From Lepas anatifera (Eukaryota; Arthropoda; Thecostraca; Lepadidae): a stretch of DNA of 64,000 nucleotides. The first letter of the stretch is position 1, and each line of letters opens with the position of its first letter. The position numbers and the translations under genes were made by a program. Shown here piece by piece: positions 49,490-61,900 of this stretch. The stretch is taken from contig JAOTON010002234.1 of assembly GCA_034440635.1 (NCBI GenBank), positions 1,155,001 to 1,219,000 on the forward strand, read 5' to 3'. The notes beneath the pieces are model-generated. The model was given only the letters and a program-made list of their open reading frames with translations. It was not told where the DNA came from and did no database searches.

Positions 49490-50940
49490 AACAACCGGAC
49501 CCTGAAGCCGGGCCCTCGACTCGCAGCCGACCCCGCCGGGGGACGGGACCCGGCTGATCAGCCGCAGGACAACTCAATGGCTCGGCAGCCTACGAACTTC
49601 CCAGACTCCGCTGTGGGAAGTCCCGCGGCGGCGGGGCCCTCCGAAGAATCCTCGCCACCGGCCCCGCCGCCCGGGAGACATACCGTCAGACTCGAGGGGC
49701 GGACTCCTGATCTCCCCTCTCCGGAACCCGCGGAGCCGCCTGTCCAGGAGGCGCCGCCACCCCGATGTCCAGCCGGAGGCGCAGAACCAGTCCCGCGTCG
49801 ACAGACGAAGACCGCCGTATCCGAGGAAGTTTGACGCCGCACCCCCACCGCAGAAGAAACCTTATCCTCCGCAGATCGGCGACGCCGGGGGCGCCGCCCG
49901 CGCCGCCAGCGCACAACGTCGGGGCCAAGAGGGCCACCGGTAGAGGCGATCGCTGAGATCGACGGTGGCAGAGACGACGATACACCGCCAAACTTAAATA
50001 AGTCGGACTCTATGATCCCCTTCTTCTCCGGACACCGCGCAGAGACAGGCACCTCATGAGCAGGCATCCAGAGGCAGACACCGCAGGAGTCACCCGGCTA
50101 GAAGGCGCCGCCAGCCAGCGGTGCACGACGATCCCGCGCCGACAGATAAAGGCCTGCCCCGGCCAAAAACGTTTTACGCCGAGCCTCCATCACAGGAGAA
50201 ACTCCAGCCCGCGCAGATGTGTGATGTCGGGACAACGCTCGCGGCACTAGCGGACCACACCGGGCCCCAGGGACCACCGGGAGCCGGCAGGCGAAGAAGA
50301 GAGGCCACGAATATCACCCCATCGCAACTCCAGCAGGATCCTCTCCTGCAGTCGACGACGTGTAGGCATATCCGGGATGGTATCAGTTGACAGAGTTGGA
50401 CAGCCGAACAGCAGCCCCAGGTGTCCGGGTCTCCCCTCGGGTCGCACCCCAGTCGTAACCACACGTTGCGCCGGGGTCGGTACTAAAGCAGTAGGCGACC
50501 AGCGGCAGCAGTCACTTGAATCGGTCCCTCAGGCCCCCACGGCCGGTGCCAGATGAAGTTGCCGGACGCCGCGAGACACCGTGATGACACTCAGCACCAG
50601 GATGGTACAAGAGCGGCGCGCCTGAGCCGGTCCTCTTGTGTCTCCTCTAAAAGACAGTGGCAGCGGGCAGCGGATCCAGGGAGGGCAGTCCAATGTTCAG
50701 CGCCGTCAGCCGGTGCCTCGAAAATCCGTCAGCCGGGCATTGTGTCGCCTCCAGGGACCGGCGACAGCGCCACCGCCACGCCGATCGCCGGAGACAATGA
50801 CCGCCACCGCCAGACGAAACAGCCCCGCGCCACAGCCACGGCGCACGCCGAGGCCTGCAATAGAGGGAAAATGAGAGATGAGCGGGGGAGGAGAAGGCAG
50901 GTTATCTGGAAAACGATACTCGGGAGAGATTTTGGGTCAA
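49490..50940. other. GC-rich block with open frames, unidentified
   Basis: Pro/Arg/Gly-rich frames are open on both strands (for example 49577-49834 + and 49558-50067 -). No start, splice or motif distinguishes one strand. A similar-looking GC-rich segment occurs at 46510-46780. A degraded transposon ORF1/gag is possible. No function is assigned. Confidence 0.35.
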
Positions 50941-51329
50941 ATTTTGTAAGGACGGAGAATCAAATGTGTCAATGTGGTGGCAAGTTGGACCAGGAGCATA
51001 GCTCGGTCACAGCCTCTCGTGCCTGTTCAGGTAACTCTTCCGTAAATTTAGACTTTGAGTTTTTATGTTACTTGTGCTTGCTTTGACTGATTTGGCTGAC
51101 TGATGGGGACCTCCTCAACTCCCAGTTTTAGTTTTTCTTTACTCGGTGGGATCCATGAGATGAACATAACAATATTGTTAAATTAGTACAGTAGTATTAT
51201 CAAATATCGTACAAGTAAGCATTGAACAACTTGTGGAACTAAGGAACATGGGCACGTCCAAGTGAATACACATTTAGGGGCGGGCAGGGGTGGGGGATAA
51301 ACGTTTAAGTTATAAGGGAGTACAATATA

Positions 51330-52915
51330 GTAAGTCTAGTACTGCTCAATAAACAATTTTTTGACAACAATTTTGAAGAAGCTTTTGGAGTGTGGAATGT
51401 CTTGGAGCAGCCTGATTTTGGGAGCTATTATGTTGTTCCAGCAGACAGGAGCAGAAATAAATGGAGAAAACCTGTACTGAAGTGTTTGAGCAAATGGAAC
51501 ATTTAGGTGTCTGTTGACTCTTGTGTTTCGCGTCTGATGTTGTGCGATTTCAATTTTGTTGGCAAGGGGCAGAGGCAATGTACCTATTAAGACGCTGTGG
51601 ATGAGTCGGGTTGTGACATTTTTACAAGGTCAGGGAACTTAAGAAGGTTGTACTTTTTAAATATAGGTGATGAATGTTCGAGGTAAGGTGCATGATCAAT
51701 AATCCTAATAGCCTTTTTTTGCAGTGTAGTTATTTTAGTTAATTTGGAGGGGAATCCCACAGCCCATGATAGGTTGCAGTAGCTTAAGTGGGGCAGGACA
51801 AGAGAGTTATAGAGCAGGAGCAGGTACCTTGAGTCTAGGAATGGTCTGGCCCGGCCTATCAGACCAATGTTTCTAGAGACAACATTTTCTACGGATTTGA
51901 TATGACTGTCCCATTTTAAGCTTTCATCTATAGTTACGCCTAGGTATTTTAAACTTTTTTTGTTCCAACGGATACCTATTTATTGTGACATGTATGTTTT
52001 GCCTATGCAGACCTCTTTGGAAGAGTTGAAGGTTAGATTTTGTTATGTTTAGGGTTAATCTATTAGCAAGAAGCCAGGAGGTAATATCGTTGAGACTGGT
52101 ATTTATCTTGTGTTCAAGTTCCAAGTGATTATTTGCAGAGTAGACTAGAGCTGTGTCATCAGCAAAGAGTAAGAATAGGGGAATTGGAGAGGTTAAATGG
52201 ATGTCATTTACGTAGAGAAGGAAGAGCAGGGGCCCAAGGACTGACCCCTGGGGTACTCCCATGGAAAGTAATTCGGTTTTGGAAGATATGGTATCGGAGA
52301 ATTTGACGGTCTGACTCCGGAGACTGAGGTAGGATTTAAAGAATTTGAGTTCAGTGTTTCTAATTCCGTAGAAATACATTTTTTAAGCAAAATTTCGTGG
52401 TTAACAGTATCAAATGCTTTACTAAGGTCAAGATAGATGGAGGCACATACTTTTTTGTCTTGTAATGATGAGGAAACAAAGTCATACAGTAGGGCTATTG
52501 GCATAAACGTGCTATGATTTTTGCGGAAGCCAAATTGGAATGGGTTTAGAATATTTTCTTCTTCGATGAATGGTGAAATTTGGATAAATACTAGTTTTTG
52601 AATAATTTTGATATTGTGGATAGTATACCAATTGGTCGGTAACAGCTGAATGATGAAGGATTTCCATTTTTGAAAATAGGGACGATTGGCGCTGTTTTAG
52701 GATGGTAGGAAAGACCCCTTGAGCAATGCATTTATTGAAAATATCAGCTAAGAAAGGCGTAATAGTGGGTGATATAAGTTTGAGGATTTTTGTGCTAATA
52801 CCGTCGTGGCCGGCTCCAGAGTTTTTTAGTTGATTCATGATCACTGATATTTGGTGAGGGCTTACAGGGTCCAAGTGAAAGGAATTAGCTGTGGGATTAT
52901 TTGTATCCAGGGTTT
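51330..52915 (-). mobile_element. 5'-truncated, frameshifted non-LTR retrotransposon (LINE) with reverse transcriptase
   Basis: Minus-strand frames carry the reverse transcriptase blocks in order: LKNSGAGHDGISTKIL near 52820, YLDLSKAFDTVNHEILLKK near 52430, GVPQGSVLGPLLFLLYVNDI near 52240 and FADDTALVYSANN near 52160, then a C-terminal segment ending FFKIVVKKLFIEQY at 51339. The frame breaks at the A-run near 52381-52386, between the LLKK and YFYG blocks, and again near 52690 and 51940. The 5' part is missing. The layout (no RNase H seen) resembles Jockey/CR1-type elements. It is inactive. Confidence 0.9.
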
Positions 52916-54229
52916 TCTAATAAAATGTTCCCATCTTCTCTCACCCTTCTCGTTTCTATCTAATGTCAATGTCTTTTACTACCCTGACGTCAATCACACC
53001 CCGAGGTACCAAAACAAACACAAGCCACAAGAAACAATCAAATGCAACAAACAAACAACAGCAAACTCTAACCAGACGTTTTCGGGGCAAGGCATTTGTC
53101 TCAGCGAACGGGGCAAAATAGCAGGGAAAGATAGTTTTATACCACGTGATAAGTATTTTCCCTCACGGAAACGTTTCTGCAAATATAATACAAAAGTGGT
53201 GCGGCTCCTCCCACGGTTCCTTGCTCTCCTGAGTCTTCTCTGTGCATTACATCATTTGCACTTTTATTATCAACAACACGGAAGAAGACAAGGCCCTAGA
53301 ATCCCGGAAGAAGAAGGGGAGAGTGTCTATTGCTTTGAGGGAGAGGAAGGGCGCAGCATACATAGAGTAGTAGTAGGGGCGAGGGGTGGCTAATAAGTAA
53401 TGCTGGTATAATTTTATTGTAATTTTATTATTTAAGCATTCACGGCTAGATAGTAATTTTCATCTGGATAGTGGCTCAATAGCACTGGCTGGTTTTGAAG
53501 ATCCTTTTCTGAGATGCTGATGATTGTTAAGGATCTCAGACTGCTCTAACAAGAAGGCACCTAATTTCTGAGAGAGGGAAGCGTGAAAGAGTGCAAATTA
53601 ATAATATTATACAGCTTGTGTTAAGGTAAGAAGCACTGCATAATCACATGATGCATCCAGCTCGCAAAGTATGGCAGCAGGTCAGACAATTCACACCAGC
53701 TACTAAAACTTTCATACTGCCAGCCACATAAAATTTGCATCAATCCACAATATACCACAGAGAAGAACACAACCATCCCTACCCGCACTATGCAATGCTA
53801 TGTCTCTTATTAGTTACTTGGTCTTATTAGACCCCCTCCTGTGTCTTAATAACCATTCATCCATTATTTTTTGGGTTTTCAGTGTCACCTCCCTCTCACC
53901 AGTCTTGCAAATTTGCACCAGGATAATAAAATTTGCATCACTCCCTCCTGTCTCCATGGGCACTCACACCAACGACATTTTGTCAGAAGTGCCATACTTG
54001 GCACGCTGGTGATGCATTGTTCATTGTTGACGATACCTTTCTACCCAAAGTAAAAAGTCAAGTACAAGTTTAACCTTCTCAAATCCTCAATTTTCAAACT
54101 GATCAAACTCTGTATTTCATGAGGATATCAATATGTGCTTGGTCCCCTATTTTTTATACTATTTTATCAATGCTCTGCACTGCTGTTGTCAATTTCCCAT
54201 TTTTGGTATCATACATTTCTATTGCACAC

Positions 54230-54530
54230 ACATTGCAATCACCAGCACACATTGGAACAGAAGTAAGAGCCCCATGTTCAGGGAAGGGTGGAACACATAT
54301 GACGCAGACCAGTTTGAGCGTCTGCTAACCATGTGCAACCCTGATACATTAAAAAATATATGTCCCAAACTCACCAAGGTTCTCTGCCTGTTTGTAGATG
54401 ATAGTCTGCTTCACACCACTGATTCAGAAAAATTCATCCAACATGAAATAAATCTTAGCATTCCTTAATTTGCAAATAGCTCTTCCTTTATAACTTGTTT
54501 ATTCTGTCATTATGTATGTACTGTAATGCC
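54230..54530 (+). other. Possible 3'-terminal coding fragment of unknown identity
   Basis: A frame ending at 54468 reads MFREGWNTYDADQFERLLTM, then NPDTLKNICPKLTKVLCLFV and ends HEINLSIP. It is followed by AT-rich sequence and an aataaa at 54532-54537, just before the CT tract. It looks protein-like but I recognise no family and no upstream exon. Confidence 0.25.
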
Positions 54531-54535
54531 AGAAT

Positions 54536-55318
<783 letters not shown>

Positions 55319-55544
55319 CTGCAGAGCTAAAGGGGAGTAGTCTTCAGTAAAGCTTTTTGCTATTTCATAAAATTGAACAAACAGAAATTGTAACCAATAA
55401 ACGAATATATTCATTTTACAACGTTCATTAAATAAAGCTTTTATTTTTCTCATCAAAATTTTAAACTTGGTGAGGAAAAAGTGACAGGAGTGAAAGGAGG
55501 CACCAGTGGTACGCTAGACATGGAGACAAAACTGAAATTGGAGA

Positions 55545-55720
55545 CTTCTATCCATTAGAGCTCTATCCATATACAAGCTAAAGTGTCATGGAAACTGCCG
55601 TCGCTGGTCCTAATCCTCAGCTCTATCTGTATCGGCCCAATGTGCATGGGAACCAGGTGTCCATTGAGGAAATTTCCTATCACTGGGCCAAGATTGTGAT
55701 GTCCCCATCCGTGAGCTATT
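55545..55720. repeat. Dispersed repeat, copy B
   Basis: Second copy of the repeat at 29716-29900 (tctatccattagagctcta, then caagctaaagtgtcatggaa), about 400 bp upstream of the FASTK-family start codon. Confidence 0.65.
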
Positions 55721-55989
55721 GATTGGTGTGGGCCTTCCGAAAAGTGCGGGATTTCCAAGCCCTTTCTCATAGTCCTGATAGATATGATCGATTATAAAGA
55801 AAGCATGAAAGACGTATATTCCCACACATTCAATTTCATTACGTCATCATTTTTGTTTTCCAGCATTCTATGTCTTCAAAGTAATATTGGTTACAATGTC
55901 TGCAATGTGTTAGGAGCCATGCATGTCGTTGAAAAGCAGTCTGACCCGCCGCTGTGGCTTCAGTGCTGTCTCTGTGATCGCCGTCCGAC

Positions 55990-58900
55990 ATGGCGTCGCA
56001 CCGCGCGTGGTTGTCGGTGGGCCAGCTCTCGCGGCAGCTGCTCCAGTCGGTCCGCTACGTGCGGCCCAACTCTGTCGCACCCGACAACCATGAGAGCCGG
56101 ACTGGACCGGTACTGCCCGACTGTGGCTCCTCTCTTCCCCTCTTCACCTGCGTGCCGCCGCCGGCGCTGCCGTCGGCTCTCTCCTCGCGTCGCCTCGGCA
56201 CCGGCCTACCACTGGGCAAACACTTCCGTGAGGCTGAGAACGACTTCGCGTATGGCGTGATGTCCGGCCTGCCCGGCTACCAGAGGACGCTACACTACCA
56301 CCTGCTGCAGGACGCGCCGACCGCTGGCTCGGCCGGTGACCGGGAGCGACAGCCGGGCGGCGCCGGCTGGGCCGCCTGGGCCGCCCAGTCGCTGCTGGCG
56401 GGCATGGACCAGCTGTCGCTGACGCGGAACTCGCCGTCCCCGGAGCCGGAGCAGACCGCTGCTGAGGACAGTCTGGCCGAGATGGCGGCGCACTGCGGGC
56501 AGTTCTCGGACGTCGAGATTATCCGGCTGCTGGCGGCGCTGCTGTCCTGGCCCACTCAGGTGTGTCCTGGTCGGAGAGGTGACAGCGATGCACTTGCTGT
56601 CTTACTGTCAAACCAGAAGCTTCACCGACCAGCCTGTCTCCTTCAGAATTTCGTGATCTCTGTGTTGCCAACTTTTAAGTTGAGAATGATGAATAAAATT
56701 CTATAAATGAAACACGGTAGAAAGATGCGGTACAATCTTACAGATCACTCGCCGTATCAAGCTAGTGTCAGCTGTATTGCGTCTCCTCAACCACGTGCTT
56801 TTATTTCTGCGATGCTCTCGGTGTAAACCGCCTCCCTGTGATTGGCTGGTCGGCCGTCAGGGTCTGGGTGCCTGTCGGCAGGTGCTGTCGCTGCGGCGTC
56901 TGTGGCGTGCGCTGGACGCCGAGTGCTGCCGCCGGCTACCCCGCTGGAGCACCGACCAGGTGCTGCTGGTGGCCGATCTGCTGTACCGCTTGCGGCTGCT
57001 GCGGCTGACCCGCTACAGCCCCGACATGCTGGCCTGCCTGGGCGGCCGACTGCAGTCCCTGACTCCCAGCCAGCTGGTGCAGTACCTCTTCTTCGTGAAC
57101 CTGGCCCGCCGCATGGACGCTGTCAGTCAGGTGAGAGCTGACGCAGCCATTGCCAGTCCAGTTCAGTTCCTCTGTTAGTCGGAAGCGAATCATGGGGATA
57201 AATTGCGAAACCAGTTTATTCTATTTGTGTTGAATTGCTTGTAAACAACGTTCCTTCTCTGGCGTGTGACGGAGGACTGGAGGCGTTGGTCACCGCTAGC
57301 TGATTGTGGTGAAGGAGCGTTTGAGGCAGTTGTCAATACTAACTGCCTGTTTCGTTTGACAGATGGACCTAGAACGGTGCATTCTCGACTGTCTTCCGCT
57401 GCTCTCCGTGGATGAGGTGGGCATCATCTGCATGGGCTTCTTCAAGACGCAGACGCCGCTGCGATCTGAGGCGCTGCTGGAGGCGCTGGTGGATACGCTG
57501 CTAAGGCGCGCCACCGACGCCAAGCCGGAGACGGTCTGCGCCGTGCTAAAACTGCTGCGACTCAGTGTGCCCAGCCGGCGCTGGCAGGTTAGAAACAGAG
57601 AGAGCATGTGAGAGTATTGTTGTGGCTATTGTTCTGTTACCTACTAGCAGGCTGCTGCTGCAAGGAAAATGCGAAAACGTAGCAAGGGGTCAGAGCTGGA
57701 AATATTGTTCTGTAAACTGGTTATGCGTGTGTGTGTGTGTGACAGCCTACTGTGCACTGACGCCCGCTGTCTCCGGCAGCTGATTGTGTGAGTGCGACAG
57801 CCTTGTGTGCACTGCCCGCTGTCTCCGGCAGCTGATTATGTGTGAGTGCGACAGCCTTCTGTGCACTGACCGCTGTCTCCGGCAGCTGATTATGTGTGAG
57901 TGCGACAGCCTTCTGTGCACTGACCGCTGTCTCCGGCAGCTGATTATGTGTGAGTGCGACGGCCTTGTGTGCACTGACCGCTGTCTCCGGCAGCTGATTA
58001 TGTGTGAGTGCGACGGCCTTGTGTGCACTGACCGCTGTTTCCGGCAGCTGATTATGTGTGAGTGCGACAGCCTTCTGTGCACTGACCGCTGTCTCCGGCA
58101 GCTGATTATGTGTGAGTGCGACAGCCTTCTGTGCACTGACCGCTGTCTCCGGCAGCTGATTATGTGTGTGTGCGACAGCCTTGTGTGCACTGACCGCTGT
58201 TTCCGGCAGCTGATTATGCGTCTGTACGACGGCCTGCTGCCGCTGGTGCACACCTTCAACTCGCTGACGCAGATGCACCTGTTGCTGCTGGGCACGCAGC
58301 TGATAGCGCACCACCCGGGCGCCGTGCACACTATCACCGCGCTGCTGCACGGCCAGCTGTCCACCCTCCGGCTCAAGGTGAGAGCATCAGCTGTCCACCC
58401 TCCGGCTCAAGGTGAGAGCATCAGCTGTCCACCCTCCGGCTCAAGGTGAGAGCATCAGCTGTCCACCCTCCGGCTCAAGGTAAGAGCATCAGCTGTCCAC
58501 CCTCCGACTCAAGGTGAAAGCATCAGCTGTCCACCCTCCGGCTCAAGGTGAGAGCATCAGCTGTCCACCCTCCGGCTCAAGGTGAGAGCATCAGCTGTCC
58601 ACCCTCCAGCTCAAGGTGAGAGCATCAGCTGTCTAGTCTTCGGATCAAGGTTAGGGCATCAGTTTCCCGCGGTTTTCATCAAATTTTAAGCGTCAGCACT
58701 CCCACGTGTTGACTCGAGGTGAGAGCATCTGCATCTCTCCACCCTCAAGCTCAAGGCTTGTATTTGACTTTGTTCTAGCTTAAGGCGAGCGAGCCCCACT
58801 CCCCTGCCCCTCCATTCTCCCTCACTTGCTTAGGTCGACTCCCCCAGGCCTGGCCCATATTTGGTGAGGACTGGTCCAAATATGCGTTTTCTTTCAAAAT

Positions 58901-61900
58901 TTGTTTTTGTAAGAAGGGCCCCGCCTACGCATTTGCATGCAATGATAGCGATGCACAACATTCCTAGTTTTACCAGTTTGCCGGTTGGTCCTTCAAGGTT
59001 GAGAATTTTTTACTCCAGGTTCATTCTGGTAGTGCTCACCTGCATGATTTTCACACACGTCTGCTTACAGGCCACTGATCATAGTCCCTTTTCCGCAGGA
59101 CATGGAGCGGCTGATGTTCGTCACCATGCTGTTCAACTACGACCCGGGCCCCGGCTTCTTCCAGGACGTGGCGGAGGAGCTGCGCTCGCCGCGGCGCGCC
59201 GAGGAGCGCCGCCTCTACCCCAAGAGCCTGATGTCCTGCCTGCTGTACATGTCCTACCACCAGGCGTGTCCGCTGGACCTGGCCGCTGAGGTGCTGAGGC
59301 CCCAGTTCATCACCAGGCTGGAGAGTGAGCGAGGCTCCTGCATCCGGATGCAAAAGCAGATGAAAGAGGATGTGACGCTAACCATGATGCACGTGAAGGC
59401 GGATTCCTCATTTACAGGAATCTGTAATGAATGTAAAGTTTTGTCGCGACTTAGAGTATAGCCTTGTCGTATCTGGGTTTAAGGGCCTTAACAACTCAGT
59501 GCAGTGGCTGTTACCACACTCAAGTCAGGTTTTACGAGTACCCTTCCTTTCACATTTGCTGGGAATCCCTTACTATCTGCTGGGTGTTGTGTGAGGAGGT
59601 TTTGCGCTTTTCTGTCATCTGTCTTGGCCTTCAGTGATGTTCCTCGCCTTCCCTCCCGTATCGTCTTTTCCCGTACCTGAAACTGTTTGGAATTATAATG
59701 CGGGCTGATTAACACGCACATTGACGGGGGCGGGTACCCGCCCCCTCGGGTTTTTCGGAGATAGCAGAAAAACGGCGGCGCGTAGCGCCGCCGTACTTGG
59801 CATACCTTTTCCCACATCATTTTTACAACTTCTGTGAAAATTTTAAGGTTAGTTCATCTCAGGTCAGGTCACCAGTACAGGTCAAGTGACCCGACCTCAA
59901 AAAAAAAGTTTAAGATAGCATAAGTCAGAGCAGGGTGAACTTATCGGATTGAAACTCATATCACATAATGGCCCCACCGAGTTCTCTAAAAATTTGTTCC
60001 GGTATTTTTGATATCAATGACCTAAGGTCAGGTACGAGGCATGACCTCTCCGTTGGAAATACATGGGAAAAATGGTTTTTACTGTATAACTCAGTAACGG
60101 ATTGTGATAGAGCGTTTATTTTAGCTGCATTAGACTCGCCTGGACTTTGCTGTTCTAATGATATGCATTTTATATAATTTGACCCTGACCTGACCTCAGG
60201 TCAGGTCAAATCCTTGATTTGACCTAGCAAGGTCAAATTATATATCATTCGATTCGGCTTGCTGAGAGGATTCATGTCGTTTGAATCGTTTTGCTCTTTT
60301 CTTTACTTGTTCAGATGTAATGGCCGAAAAACTGAATTTACATGTTATCCCTATGACGGCATGTTTTGACCTCACATGACCTTAAATGTGACCTGACAAA
60401 AATGGTTCAAATGTTAAGTGGACGGACAGCACAACGCCGTTTACCGTTTTTCGCTACCTACCGTGGTTCTCGAGATCTTAGGAGGGGCGCTGTTACCCCC
60501 CGTCAATGCGAAGGTGGCTCAGACCCCCGTCAATGCGCGTGTTAAGATAGGATCTGCTGCAGTCTCGTATTTTCACTGTCGGATGTGAAGGTCTTTCTGG
60601 ATAAGCCGCGGCAGTGGTGTTCCACGTATATGGCCATTGCTACGTCATACCTGCACATTCCGCGATTTTCTGATGAAACTTGTCGAGTTGGAGGTGTGGG
60701 TGGTTTCTGCAGGCTGTGATGACTGTGTGCCGCTGCTGCAGGTGCGATGGCGTCCTACTCCGGCTGCCGACGGGAACTGCTGGCGCTCAGCACCACGCTG
60801 GAGCTGGACCTCCCCGGGTTCCGCTCCCAGCTGCCGCTCGCCTACCAGCAGGAGACCGCCAAGGTAAGGCACCCCCGTCCGCCAGTCATGTGCGGGAGAG
60901 TGGGAGGTGAGGTTCTACTCCCTGATGCTGGTGGCATCTCAGGGGAACAGTGTTTCGAGTGAGCTGCGGTTGGAACGATCACCTCCGCAAAAAACACAGT
61001 CAATTCATTTAACCCTAATGATGTATGTGCGGTGGAAGTAATGAACCCCGAGCGAGTCATAGCCTCACCTAAGCCTGTCGTGCCGCTGTAACCCCCGTCA
61101 AGCAGTGACCGCGCCTCTGCTGTAACCCCGTCATGCAGTGACCGTTTTTCTGCTGTAACCCCATCAGGCAGTGACCGTTTTTCTTCTGTAACCCCATCAG
61201 GCAGTAACCGTTTTTCTGCAGTAACCCCATCAGGCAGTGACCGTTTTTCTGCTGTAACCCCATCAGGCAGTGACCGTTTTTCTGCTGTAACCCCATCAGG
61301 CAGTGACCGTTTTTCTGCCGTAACCCCTGTCAGGCAGTGACCGTATCTGCTGTAACCCCATCAGGCAGTGACCGTATCTGCTGTAACCCCCTGTCAGGCA
61401 CTGTCCTTACTTGCTGTATCCCCTGTCAGGAGGTGACCCTGCCTCTGCTGTGGCGCCAGTCAGGCAGTATCCTTACCTGCTGTGGACCCCGTCAGGCAGT
61501 GTCCGTACCTGCTATGGCCCCCGTCAGGCAGTGACAGCGAGCGCCTCTGCTGTAACCCCGTCAGGCAGTGTCCTTACCTGCTGTGGACCCCGTCAGGCCG
61601 TGTCCGTACCTGCTGTGGCCCCCGTCAGGAGGTGACCCTGCCTCTGCTGTAACCCCGTCAGGCAGTGTCCTTACTCCTTACCTGCTGTGGACCCAGTCAG
61701 GCAGTGACCGTGCCTCTGTTTGTGGCCAGAGCGTGATGTCGCGCCTGCCGGCGCCGGGCCTGAACCGACTGACTAACGGCGAGCGGGGTCTGCTGGCGGT
61801 GCGGACCGCGCTGGCTGCTCTGGCCGGCGGCGCCGACCGGGTGGCCATGCTGCACCTGCTGCCCGCCTTCGTCACACCAGGTCAGAACCGCTGCTGGACC

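Noticed and set aside
57721..58449. 221-aa Cys-rich plus-strand frame and 209-aa minus-strand frames as genes
   Set aside because: The plus frame is the acceptor array running into FASTK exon 4; the minus frames are shadows of the same repeat.
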